DNA from: Nereocystis luetkeana
Taxonomy: Eukaryota > Sar > Phaeophyceae > Laminariales > Laminariaceae
Assembly: GCA_031213475.1 (NCBI GenBank)
Contig: JARUPZ010000005.1
Location: 13,215,260-13,279,259, forward strand
Direction: 5' to 3'
DNA: 64,000 nucleotides
Program-made: the position numbers and the translations under genes
The notes under the pieces: generated by a model
The model's input: only the letters and a program-made list of their open reading frames with translations
Told to the model about the DNA's origin: nothing
Database searches by the model: none
Part shown: positions 24,984 through 38,600 of the stretch, one piece after another
Numbering within the stretch: the stretch's first letter is position 1
Layout: each line of letters starts with the position of its first letter

Positions 24984-26588
24984 TCGCCATATTTGGCATG
25001 AGACATGGGCGGGAAACCAAGGTGCCTTTGCCTGGCAGAAACAAACCTTGAAGAGGCTGTGGCTAACAGGCGCAATCCCAGGCCAATGCGAAAGCATGTT
25101 ACACCCAAGAGCAGGCAATAGTGGCCGACTTTGAGGAGAAAAACAAAAAAAAAAATGCCCATGGCAGAGTTTTTTTCAGTCGATTGGTTTTCTGCGTCCC
25201 GTGGATGTCAAGCGCAAGAAGTCAAGAGCAGCGAGCAGCAATTAATCAGCAACATCGTAGTTCTAGTTTCGTGATGCTGCTGCAAGTAGTAGTAGTATGC
25301 AGCGCATAGTACTGGCGCAACCGTCGGGTCGAAATTATTGCGGTTTAATTTAGCACAACAGTCGCGGCGTGCGGCGCGCAGTGCAACACGGCGCCTTTCG
25401 CGCCGCGCAAGGCGAAAAAACTTTGGGCTTCAGTTTTTCGCCGGAGGCGGGGTCGGGCATTCCTTGAATACTTTCAGGCCTCGGGCAAACATAGATAGAC
25501 ACATCATGGCCGGTCGTAGCTCCGCCCCACGCTTGGAGAGGAGCGACGGCCGCAACCACGCCATCGGGACGCGTAACGCGGCCGAAAACGACACAACAGA
25601 CAACAACCCTGTACGCAGGTCTACTACGTATACTTAACAACACCACTATCCTCAATCCCGCTAGAGTAAGTACCGGCACTTTCACAAGACACCTGGAGTC
25701 GGGCTCAGGCTGAATTTCTAATTATTGGCGCGCGCGTAAGCACACGCCCTTATTCCATGCTTTATTAATTAGGCTCTCGAGAAGGCGTTTTTCCTACCAA
25801 TTGTACAGCAGTACGTGGTGATGACGCCGTTTGGGACCTTCACAGCTGAGGCTGCTTTAGTATGCCAGGTAGGTTAATAACACCGGCTGCTCCCGAGCGC
25901 CGCCCGCCCCCACGCGCCGCCAGAGCACCCGCGGACGCGTGACCGTCCCACGTCCCCCCCCCCCTCACAGCAGCCTAGTAATCAATGAACAAGAGGTCCC
26001 GAGACAAACTTTGCCATGCGGCGCTCGCTTTTTGCACAAGCTTGGGATTCGGGGTAACAATGATAATAAGCATTCCCGTGTTTCTCCCGCGTGTAGCCAA
26101 TAACGTACACATGGACAAATCCCACGAGGGCGGTCCCTTCATCAAGCCTTCACCGCAGAAAAAAAAGGCAAGAACTCGACGCGAAACGTCCAAGTAAAAC
26201 AATAATAAAACTCTGCCGCTCCCAGACCTCGACAGCAAAGCGTATTGCTCCTATCTTATCGACAGGTTTGCCGACCACGAAAATCAAGCTTCCCATCTCG
26301 ACTAACCGACCACCCGGCCCGGTGGGAAAAAAAAACACACCGACATTCCGTGTTGTCTGGCGGAGTGCCACCGCATGCTGAACCCAAAGATGCACACAAC
26401 AAAACGCCTGCCGGCCGATACACAATAATTCGGAAATAACCTCACGTCCACAGCGCGATCCCAAGACGTATTCGGTCTTGGCACTGGCGGCTCTGCTGTA
26501 ACCAACCACCCCCCCTGCCCCTCCCAGACAAACACGCTCCCAGGTCTACAACAACAGCAGGATACGAAAGGTGTGACCTCTACTCCGG
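24984..26588. other. LIG1 downstream region, no gene recognised
   Basis: Lies beyond the LIG1 stop codon on the minus strand, so part must be its 3' UTR. No clear AATAAA signal on that strand close to the stop. Short frames (for example 25985-26197) lack family motifs. Confidence 0.5.
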
Positions 26589-26678
26589 CTATAGCTCCCA
26601 GTCGTCGTCGGCATTAATTGTTTGCGCGCCGGCGGCGTTGCTCTTGACGACATCTTGGCTCTCGTACATGTCCAAGAT
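26589..26678 (-). CDS. LIG1: LIG1 segment 22: C-terminus and stop
   Basis: Acceptor TTTCAG. Reads [20 protein letters not shown] then INADDDWEL and TAG at 26591-26589. The A..Y..Q motif followed by a short acidic tail is usual at the LIG1 C-terminus. Confidence 0.93.
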   Translation of the reverse strand: MLDMYESQDVVKSNAAGAQTINADDDWEL

Positions 26679-29600
26679 CTGAAACGTCACGACAGGGAGT
26701 TTTCACAAGGGAGCGGCGAGCCGCACCAAGTGAGACATGGCGTAGGTGTTTACTCGTAGCGGCGAAGCATGGCGGAGAAGGGGGGGGGGGACCAAAGCGA
26801 TGCCTGCTCAAGCCAACAGCGTGGAGTATCGTGACCCTTCCTGTCTCGCAGGCATAGAAACCGGCCAAACCAACAACTAACGGCAGTGCGTACAAATAAA
26901 CAATACCGGCTTCGCCCGCGTTTGCTGCTCACAGGAGACCGGGGAATCAACAACACAAAGCTGCCAAGCCGCATGCCGTTATCATGATGTCACGATGCAT
27001 ACCAGGTACCTGAAACTAGTCTAGCGTGCGGACTCGGGCTGCAGAGTGCGGAAAAACAAAACGTGACGAGGGTGGCTTATCTCCTTCGCAGAATCTTCAG
27101 AAACATCTGCGCTGCTGGTTACTGCCAGGAATAAGTAAAACATCGTGCACATTTGACCAGCGTTTCGCGCTGAACTCGTTGGGTTTAGCACCAAAAAAGT
27201 CTTTGGCTCTGGCGAGGATGAGGGACGCGGTGCGATACTAAAAAATCCACGATCACACGAAAACAGAGCAAACAAAGCAAATACCAGTAATATGACACCC
27301 AGCTATTATGCCTACGCGGTTTCACGGGAACAACACAAAGCTACGTAAGCCTGCGCGATCGCACGCAAGCATGGCAGACAAATATAACGAAGGAAGTGAC
27401 ACCAAGCTATTCCTGCTTGCCTGGTCGGAGGTGGTGGCCTGTTCGGGGTCCTTGTCCAGCCTCTCCCTCAAAAGGCGAGGAAACCGGATGCTGATGCCGC
27501 GGTCAGGGTCTAGCTTTCCTATTGCCGCCTTGTGCACGGGCGACTTCGACAGGTCGGCGCACTTCACCTCCCAAACCTGACGACATGAACACAACAACCA
27601 GGTCATTTTGAACAACACCATCGGCACAACAACCGGTGTGTTCGTACTACAACAGAGTTTGATGTAAACACGACCCATATTATGTTACGGTACGTGGGGA
27701 TGTGGTGAGTTTAACTTTTCTACTGCTGAACTGCACAGAAACGCATCTCTAAATTTAATTCCAAGTTCCGAAATCAAAAACGGGTCAAGCTTGACTTGTG
27801 AGCGTTGCTTACCACTTCATCGAGAGAATGGTTGATACACACTGCGTACGAGACGAAGACAGCTAACCTAACCCTAAGCCTCAGCCAATCAGGGCAGCCC
27901 CAACCATGGCCCTGATTAGTAGACCAAGACTACTGTAGAGTAAGTGGTAAACTCTAACGCGATTTTTACCAATCCGCAGGAGGATGAAAAAATGAAAAGA
28001 CAGAAAGCCGTTGGCGCGCCAACAACTACGGACATGATGTTCTTGCCCATCGCGACTTCATGGGCAGGGCGGGGACAACTCCTCTGCCGGTGCCATCTGG
28101 CGCTGCATACGTAGAGCGATGCTGTGGCCTCGAAACAGCAAGTCAGACTGCATTTCGTGGATCCGTGCTCGGAGAGCTACGCATGCTCAAGGCGGAATGC
28201 GTTGATTATCACTATCTGTCGAATGAAAAAGTACCTCGCCGACATCTGTTGTCTCTAGTGTGCGAACTTTTCCAGGCAATAGACGAAAGTCACTGTTCTG
28301 CCAACAATGTACGCTGATAACCAGTACGTCGTCATTCGTTCCCGGAACGGGATTCTTACATCGCCACATCCCCACCTATCTGCCGTTTTTTACGCTGCTA
28401 ATTGTTCGTTTGCATGGTGAAGAAAACAAGTGATGGGCGAGGGGAATATAATCGTAGTACACGTCGCGCATATCTTGTACAGTAGTTGCTGCGGCTACTC
28501 GTACAACGCATAGGCGTTTTTGATAGAATCGTGCGGAAAGGGCCTACAGGGCGGGGGCACGATTCGACGCAATTCGACGAGCGTTGGGAATGAGTTATAA
28601 AACTAATCTCCAACTCAACTCGAGACGAACAACCGGGAGGCAGTGAGTGACGGGAGTAGGCCGGGAGGGACGGAGGGGTGTTAGTCCTACCTAATCGCTT
28701 CAGATAGAGAAAATCGCGACAGCAACAGTAGCAGCAACAAAAACAGCATTGCTTTGTTGTGCCAATTTCAACGGGGCTGGAAAAGGTTCAGGGCACAAAC
28801 CAAGGATGGGCTTCGTCTCTGGTTTCGTCTGCCACATTCAAAAAAAGTATCTCCTTGGTAAAAGTTCTACCCATTCTGAGAAGAGAGAGCAATTTCCCAA
28901 CTTCCGGGTCAAGCGTTCGTGCGAACGTGCTGAAAGGGGATATTTCGACTGCATCGATGATTGTCTTTCGCTAAGGGAACCAGGCCTACTGTGTTTACCT
29001 TGTGGGGCTCCAACCAGACGTCTGGTGCCAAGCTGTCGGCAACGTTGAAATACCTGCAGCCCAGGAAGGACCAGAGCACACCAGAGCAACAGGCACACAA
29101 AACTTGATTTAGCCAAAGCAAATGCAGCCTTTGGGATCCACATTGGACGAAATGAAATGGAGATGATGAAAGTGCAACTATTGTAACTCCACAGATCAGA
29201 GTACGTCAGCAGTGCAGACTTAACTTGGCGTGCAGGCAGACCCTTGAACGTGGAAATGGCATGCAACCAGAGATGGGCGTATAACGGCTGCTGCAAATGG
29301 AGGCTTGCTCTGGGGTATGATGCTGGAACAGAATCAAACTCAATGCACAACCTCAAAACGCAGTCAACAACAAAGCTCATCTACACTAGCCTACGAAAAT
29401 CCTGCGCAAAGAGCTATGCCGCCCCGAATACCCTTCGCGAAGGGAGCGAAGAGGGAGCCTGAACGTCAAACTGACCCTTGGTACGTGAAAAGTTCGGACG
29501 TGGCGCGCAGCACCTTCGCCCACTTTCAGATTCGGCTATTTGCCAACCAAAAACACAGCATACAAGGTATACAGCAGTGGAGTACGAAAACGACCCGTAC

Positions 29601-32600
29601 GAGTACCACCTTGCCCTCCCCTATTCATAGGGTCCCGTTCCCTTGAAGCCGAAATCCACCTATTGGAATCGGGGGACGCAGGGTGGGATTCCTCTCACCC
29701 GGCCTCCCTAGCCCTTCTACCTCCAGCAAGGCATCGCGCGTTTGGTTCAGCGCTTCCTCCGCCGCTCCTGAGTTTCCATTTATATAAAAATGTGTACTTG
29801 CGCTTGGCGCTCTCTTGCCGTGCGACGTATTTTCCTGTGAAATGCATTCAGCCTACGGGAGACACCGACCGTTCTCTAAGATGGCAACAAGTCGTCGCCT
29901 GATTTGCTGTGTAAAATCAACGGTAGGCCGCCATGTATTGTGGACCGTGCTATTAAAAGCCGACTGCACCGTCGGGGCGATAGACCATCAGCTTGACAGT
30001 CCGTACCCGTGTCGGTCCTTAACCCCATGCACCGTTGACAGCAGCACCCTCCGAAGATTGAAAGATCGGCACAAGAGTTCCAGAGGGGAGGCGGCAGGTC
30101 TTCTCCACAGTTAGCCCTTTTTCTACGGCACTGTACATAAACCTAACTATGACGAAATCTGGCTATTGACATATTTCCAAGAAATACCATATGCCCTCAC
30201 AATGGGAGTGCATCCCGAAAGGGGGTACGTGGCCCAGAGCTTCTATTCATCACTCGTGGAGCTACAGTAGGTAGGCCGCTGAGACGCGAGAATGTCATCG
30301 AGGCAGAAGCCATGCCCTTTTATTGGTAACAACACATACCGATATCAACAAGAACAAACAAAAAAATGGTATTTGAATAGTTCATCGACGATGATATGGG
30401 CCGATCAGCTCGAACATGTGCAGGCCGAAGGTCAAGATAAGACGCATCACCTCGGCCGTTTTTCCAAGGTGTGGCCCTTCAGCTCAGTCCAGAAGGAGAG
30501 GAGGATGTCGTCCGTGAAGCCGGTCCCGATCTTGCAAACCGACTGGTACTCCTCGCGGTCTGGCTCGTAGCACGCCAGCAGATACGCCCCGTACTTCCCT
30601 GCACCCCAACCAACCCACCACACGTACAAGAGGGACACCGGGTGAAACAAAGGGACTGCCTTGTACTTTTCAAACAAGCCGCACAAGTTGTGGCACGATT
30701 CGGAGTTGTTTCGAAGGCGCTGGTTCTCTTCACTCAAGTCGGACAACTTCTCGAACGACTCGGAGTTGATTCGAAGGCCCTGGTTCCGAGTTCGCTGTAT
30801 CTAGTTTATCGGGTGTACGGAGCGGCAAGGAGCGGTGTCGGGCTGCCGCTCTTATTTCTCTCTCTCTTGTGAGCCACATCCAATGTTACGTTTGCGCATA
30901 CCGTTTGTGACCATATGGGTTGGCGTCGAATCGTCGACTCGACTCAACAAACAGCGGTGTGTGGTAACGTGCGTGGTAACAAACAAACGAAAAATCGCAA
31001 TACTATGGCGTTTGGTGCAGTGTGGAAACATCAACAAGGCCAACTCCCTGCGTTTTTTTGTGGCGAGCGGTCGGCGCAGCTCTGGTCAGGCGCCAGTCTC
31101 TGTGTCTGTCCTTTGCAGTAGAAAAAACAAGCCATGCGTCGCCAAAAAAACGATGATGAATAACATGGTCTCTGAAGGGGGATAGCCGTCGACTACTACC
31201 GTACACCAAAAACGAATCGAAACCCGCTTAAGCGTCCATAGGCAACACACACTACCTTTCACCAGATTCTCCATCCGTCGTTACTTGCTGGTGTACAGGC
31301 ATCGATGACGCAGAACTTTTCTTGAAACCTCAAAACTCCGTACGCCACCTGCGGCAAAACTCCGCGGTACAAACCGCAAGCCTTGCCCCCATCTGTGCCT
31401 TTGTTATGGCTTGGCAGCACTCATATGTGGCTGGGCTAGGGTTTGAAGCCCGCGTATGTGGCTATGTTAAGGCTGGCAGCCCTCACACCAGTATATGTAA
31501 GGCTATGTTAGAGCTGTTTTTGCTATTGCTGTCGTTGGAAATGTGTTGTTGATGTCGTTGTTGCTGCTGCTGCTACTGCATTGACTCATCGCAAACATCC
31601 GTGCAGCAAGACGGACTCACCCGTGCGCTTCCCCTTCCCGAAGAACGCCCCTATCGGCACGAGGTCGAGCGAGTCTCCCACTCCCCCTCCGTCCGGCTGG
31701 AGGTAGTCCTTCTTGAGTTTTAGCCAGTTCAGTGATCGCTTCGACGGCTCGTACGAGGAGTTGGCCTGGAGTAAGAAACATGGCAACTCTGTGAAAACTG
31801 TTCACCAGTATATAAACAGTCCAACTACAATTAAAAGCGTTTTATTACGAAATCGTAGGTGCAGTCCGGAACATTTTCCACTCTGCCAAGAGTACTAACC
31901 GACGTTTGTTGCGATAGAACCTACAGTTGGTCGCATTTTTTTGGCTAAAACATTTTTGACAGACTAACACACTCCTCAACTGAGGCATGCCTTATCAAAA
32001 AGGCACCCAACAAGGCATGCCTTACCGTTGGAACACCATTTGTGTTTTTCAATAAGGCCTGCCTGGTATACCTAGGCCATCGAGTTGCACCCGTACGTTT
32101 CCTCAAATTCAGTTTTGAGGTGGTTTACTATCAATAATAGTATAGAGCTCTGAAAGTGAGGAACCCCAGAAAAAAAGCTCTCCAAAAGTAGCACAGGTGC
32201 ACCGCTATCGTAGCTTACATCCATCTGGAATTCCAAGTAGCTTGTCCAACACACGTTGGGCATGGGATGCCCGAAACGGGTTGAGGAATGGGCTGGCGAC
32301 CGCATCAGGGCACGCAAGGTGCGACACCACCGTCGGAACGATGACGGCATACCCTATCCGTGGTGAATCCCACAGCATTCTCGAGGCAAGGTCGGACCGA
32401 TGGTTGGATTTGTCAAGGGTGGTGACGATCGATTTCGTTCCGTCTGGAGTCTTGAGATGGGAATAAGCAAAGGGGGGACATAAACATTCGGTGCGGGGTG
32501 TACGCCCGTAGATGCACGAGTAACGGGTGTCGAGGTCGAGGCGGCAACGTCCGGAGTAAACCTTACATGCACGATGGGCCGCGCCCACACACTGTCCTAC

Positions 32601-35600
32601 CGATACACCTCAAGAGCGTCGACTTCGAAGAGGGGTGCGAGCGATTTTCCAGCGCTCGTTTTCTCGACAGCGGTGGGGGTGTCAATACCGAACAACAACC
32701 ATGGTGGCTTCCGGAAGATCTGGCCGAGAGCCTTCCGATGATGAAATGTTCGGCTTAAGCACCCTTATGCCGTTGTTGTCGAGAAACGAGGGCTGAGAAA
32801 TGCTCTCACTCCTTGCTGTAAATACCAACGTGGAAGAACGTCGCCACCGATAAAGTACCGCTGAATGTGGCAGATGCGTACGACACTCAGCCATAGCACA
32901 CTCGCCCGGTCATTGACGACTATTCAGCACCGTGACTAGTTACTTAACGCCTACTCGCACAGACCATAGGAAACATTTGCAAGCCGCGGTACCGGGGTAT
33001 TACATACCTCCAGACATTCAGACCGACCTTTGGTGTCAGCGAAGAAAAACGTAACGCAAAAGGATAAAAGTGAGCGAGAAAAAGAGCAGGTCGGGTATGA
33101 AAATAAGACACCAAATACGAAAGAATGGCGGTTTCACGTTCTGACCAATCGCCGAAGGTAGAATCCCCACCGCAGTGAAGCGGCAACCTGTTATCTATTT
33201 GGATCAATACTATCGATATCACGCAGAAATGGCCCCGAGGGACAGCAAACAAGGGAAAAGAAAATAGCCATGGCTTGCTGAGGCTTCGAAAAAGCTTACC
33301 GTGAGCGTCTTGACCATGAGCCCTTCACAGTTCCCCTTGACCGCCTCGGAGAGGAACTCTTCGATGGGTTCCGTGTCACCGTCTTCCTGTGGTGGCGCAA
33401 AATGGAAAGCAGAACGCACAAAAAATGACGTCAGTCCTTCCATTTGATAAGCGAATGAGATATACACGCACCATTCCGTCTGCCTGAATTTAAAAACTAT
33501 TTTACCCTTCGCTTCGAACGACCGGCACCAACAAGTATATCTGACATCTGACCTTGATATATCCAAAATTTGCACTTTTTGGCAGTTGGATTATTACTCG
33601 CACCCGAACGTTAAAGCTGGCTGTTTTGGGGAACCACTCTATCGTCGTGGGCAAGTGTTCTCGCTCATTTCTACACGTCTGAACTACTCGAAACGAGAAA
33701 CCCATCACAGCTCCGCAGCTGCCTCGTACATGGGAGAAATGAAAACCCAAACCATATTGAAAACATGAAGAGCAAAAACAAGCTTTATCACCAGCTCGTC
33801 CACCGCACCAGGTACATTTTCAGATAGCGTTCCAAGCATCCCATCAGCTGCAACGCAATCGCCACACGGATGTGCTTTCTGCTCAAGAAACACTTCAGCC
33901 CCCGGAGAGTACGAGCAAAATCCGCAGGCCTATATGACTGCCGAGCGTTTTTCGCCCATGGGTTAAAATTCGCAAAAGCATACGTTTCTCCCCCCAACTG
34001 CTCCAGAAAAGTTTTTTCCCGACCTTGTGATCCATGAAGGTGGCGAACCTAAACCTCCCGTCCACCTCCTTGAACGTGCTGCGCAACGCCTTTCTCCTCT
34101 CCTGGAGGGGGTTCTGGAGCAGCGACTGTGGGAAGCGGCGACGGCGGCAGCGTGACCAAACAGATGTGCATTACACAAGCGCGACGTAAGCCACATGGGT
34201 CAAGGAGAGCAAGGACGATGGGCAGACCAGACAGGCCGTTTCGCTCCTGGTGGGACTTTCGGATTGCCTTGTACAGCCTTGAGGAAAAAATATTCATTGT
34301 GAACGTATTGTGGCTGCATTCAGAGTCGGACGACTTTGCAAGCAGCAGGGACGACTTTGCAAGCAGCAGCACAAAATATAGTTGCCCCTCCGCCGCCACG
34401 CCGCCTGCCTGTCGCCTATAGATCTATGTTTCCGCTTGGAACAGTGCTGGGGCGGCTTCAACAGTATCAGGGCGAACCAGCTAGGCATGCAGCAGCGGTA
34501 GTACGAGACGGGGCCTTTGGCGGGGAAACTCTTTCGTGCCCATATGGACTGGAGCTGTCGGGAAGAGATGGCGGATGCTAGCCGAAGAGTCCGCCCGCCC
34601 GAAGAGACGGAGCCTGCGCAGGCGCGGAGCTGATCACGTGAAGCTTCTATCGTGAAACGCCGTTGCGGTGAAATCGGAACGGTGGGGCCATGGATACCGT
34701 GAGAGGCCGCAGTAAATCGCGCGTGGCAATCCTATATTCTCCGGTCGTCAAGGTTCACCATGCGGCGATTTCTCCCTTTCCGTCAATAACCTATGTACCA
34801 CGTATACGAAGACTTGTTTCCGTCATTGGGTTCACTTTCTTCGCATCCCACCTCACTGCGCGGATTGAGCGATCAACGCCTCCCGAAAGACGCAAAAACC
34901 ACAAGCGCCTGCGCAGACTGAAAACTTTTTTGCGGCACTTATGCCGTGTGCAAGTTAGGCTAGCGAGCATATGGATGTTGAGGACTTCACATTTTAGACT
35001 CACCTGCTCACAAGTTCGGGAATTGGTCGCATTCAATTGGCGTTCTACGCCGTAATTCTCAGGCTTACTCGTACGCTTAAGCCGTCCGTATGATATTCAA
35101 AGGCAGCAGGTGTTTCACCTTGCCATTAAGGTACGGTAGACTACAGTATTTTCACCTTGCCATTGAGGTAGAGAATGTCGAATGCCTCCACGATGACCTT
35201 GACCTTCACGTCTTTCGCATCAACGTCCTTCCTCCCCCTGGTAGATAGCATCTGCGCGGGCAGGAAGGAGCGGCGTTATTCTACAGCAAGAAGAAGCGCA
35301 TGACTACAAAGTTGCAGTTCATCGTGAAACCGCATCACACTGCGCTTCCATTGCCATGTGTCTCACTGCAGGATGGCATGTCACGCGTTGTCCAAAATAT
35401 GAACGACCTCCGAACATTCAGCCACGGCGATCGAAGTTTTTTCAAAGGCTCGCCGAAGGGATCAGTTTTGTCTACCAAACAGAACGTATTTCAGAATAGA
35501 CAAAAATGTAACAGGTTGCGATATACGTACCTGGCAGTAGTTGGATGCTCGCAACGTTAAGTTGATGTCGTCCATCAAAACACAAAAACCTAGAATCCGC

Positions 35601-38600
35601 AAAAGGCCAAAACATCAGATCAATGGTGGCATGAGTTATCACCACCGCCAAGGCCGACCATCACCTTCAAGTTGAAGAAATCGCCCTCAGGACATTCCCC
35701 CCCGCCCCGAGCATAAGTGAAATTCAATACCCCTACTACATGCCACTGGGTAAAAACAAAAACACACAAGCCATCCAGGGTTCACAATAGGGCCCCGTCA
35801 CCGCCCACACAGGCGGCGGGGCCTGTTGGTAGACCCTACAGTAGGAGCAAGGACAATACTGAAAAGGGGACATGCGTTTCCATCGCCAATCAGCATTCAT
35901 GACGAAGGCCGCCGTTCACCTGAAAAGGTAGGAGGTTGCCCGTGTCGCGATCGTATGCCACCACCTCCGTGTCGATGACGTAAGACTGTACACCCTCCGT
36001 AACGCAGTCCTGCCGACATGCAAAACAGGGATGTTTAGTGCCGCGAGATTGATATACAGCAGAAATAGGAAGCGGTTAGGCCACAGGGTGTATGTCACGC
36101 ACCTCCCGCCGATATGCAAGCAGAGTTGTGAATATCGCAATGCTTGGTTTCAGCAGCCTTCGGAGGGATTTAGGCCTGGGGGTACCGTACTCGTGCGTAC
36201 TGTAGGAGTGCAATAGCGAACATGTAAAAGCGCTGCACAGAAGCGCACCCACCGTGCCTTGAGCGGCTCGTAGTAAATGCGCTCAGAGACGGGCAGAATA
36301 TCGAATATGATGCCGCAAACCAAATTAACATCTCTAAAGTCGGATTGCCCGGAATCAGTTCGACTCAGATCGCCAAGAGAGTGGTAATGCTGGGTGGGGT
36401 CGCGGTAACGTTGGCAGCCGACGGCACCACGGTAAGCGAACGGTTTCCAGTGAAAACCCGGCGTGCTACATATGAGCATTTGCCAGGATGTTGGTGAGTA
36501 CCTGGGGCTGTGCAACCGTTTTCTTAGGTCCGACGTCAGCGTGAAACATACATATCGACGTCGGAGGCGGGGTGGCTTTGGCCGCGAACGCTGATTATAC
36601 CTAGACGAGGTGCTTGCTGTAGTAAACTTCTAGCTGGCGCTGGACCTCTTTTCCCCGACTGGCTAGTGTTCTACAGTACACGTCTTCGCGGGTGCGACTT
36701 TGGGAGCGAACTTGGGGTCGATTGAAGCGTTCACACTGGTTGCACCTCCCTCAACACGCCGATCGACCGAAAAGTCAGCTTCGTACGGGTAACCCTTGTA
36801 CTCTAGTTATTGCAGAAGTATCCCATTCGAGCACCCAAGCGAGGCGTTCTTTCCAAAACGTGAGTGCAATCGTGTGCAGCCCTTGAGGCGGCCCCGAACT
36901 CTTAGATTCGTGCATGTGGGACTATGGATAGGGAGGCATGAAAGTGGGAGAGATTGCGCGCAGGACACGGAGTACGATATGACAAAAATCTGCCCACGGA
37001 CGAAAGCCCGTTAATACGAAACCGTGATACCTGCGAGATTCTTGCAAGCTTACCAGCATTCTACTTGATTCAGGGTGGGATCCGTTCTCGATATTACTCT
37101 GCTTTGGGTTTCCGTCGAAATGGCTGGCTGCAATGTTTTACCACCACTCACTGCTATGGCGATCACTAGCCACGTTGATTTCCACGAGGGAAATGCTCTC
37201 ACTTTCTCCGCGAAAAAAAAACAACACGAACACTCGTACAACTCCTCGCGTAGAGCGACCGAGTCGTCAGCAACACTGCTGCCTTTAGCTAAGCTCCTTG
37301 CAACCAATAGGTAACAGAAATACTGTCGCTTTCGGCAGGAATCAGCGATGCACTTGCAGCTCTTGGGCACCTTCATGACCGGGATCAGATCCGGAAGCTC
37401 CGACGAGCTGTCCTTGCTGCTTCGGCTGAAGAATCGCAGAGACCCGTCCGCCATAAGGTGCACCTGCGCTCGGACGCCGTCGTACCTGAGGCAACAACAT
37501 ATAAACACAAATCCGACGCGAAAATCGTGAGCACATTCATCATGTTCGTTCGCCGATTTATGCGCCTTCTTTTTTCCATGTCATTTATTATTTTCACCCT
37601 TCGGTCTCCTGCTCGCTTCCTAGTCGTGAATCAGATCCGGGGCCACCCCCCCTCCCCAACTACGGTACGCGCTTTGCGTTTTTATCGCTACACCAGTACG
37701 TTGGCATCTCATTTGCTTACCTCGATGAATTCGCGATTGCTTGGGTGCTCTCTGTCTCAGTCTCTGAGCACACAATTTGTACCTCTCTAGGGTGAAGCAT
37801 CAGGAGGGACTCTGGGTGTACTGATTGTCGCTCGGGAAAAAAAGCGCGGGTGAATGTGAAGACAACACACACACACTTTCTGTGGGTCGCGCGAATGCCA
37901 TGTGCAGCAGCGGCGGCTTCCTATTTGGGAATCGTCTGCGGTGCTGTACGGGTCGACGCGAAACGTGTCGCCGGTAGCGTGGTCGTTGCGTTAGGCTGCT
38001 TGCGTTGCCCCTTTTACGACTGCAGAACAAGCAATTGATAGTGACGATCAAACATGACGACTACGGCATACTTCGTACCAGGTACGCCATGCTGAGATAC
38101 GAGCATAGCAGGACAGGCGAGCCAACACGTAACGAAAGAGCGAAGCATGCACCCCGGAGCGTCACATACTAGCAGCAGGACTTTCGAGCCATACTCGTCC
38201 ATGGTACTCGCAAATCACAACAAAACAGGAGCAGGTCAGTGTATAATACCATGCCTGGTACGTAAGTATTCTCAATCTTCACTTGGACTAACTGAAGAGA
38301 GAAAAATCGTACTTGGAGCATAACAAAATGGAAATTTCGAGCCAGTAACATAAACCGTACGAAAGCAATTCATTGAAAAGCAATACCAGGAACAGTAGTA
38401 CTCTCAAGCGCTTCTGCACTACCGGTATTTGTTTGCGCTCACTTGTACTCGCACGTGAACTCCTGCCCAGACAATCTCTGCAGCACCTCCCCAACCGATT
38501 TCGTGGGCTTGGCCAGCATGGGTGACACGGGCACGCCTGGAGTCAACCTGCAGGTCTGCTGGAGCCTGGACGAAGCATGCAACGCAAACGGAAATGGGCT

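Noticed and set aside
35530-35577. [15 protein letters not shown] followed by GTACGT on the minus strand, exon-like
   Set aside because: LIG1 segments 14 and 15 already join directly ([13 protein letters not shown]) as in other ligases; no acceptor or homology supports an extra exon here.
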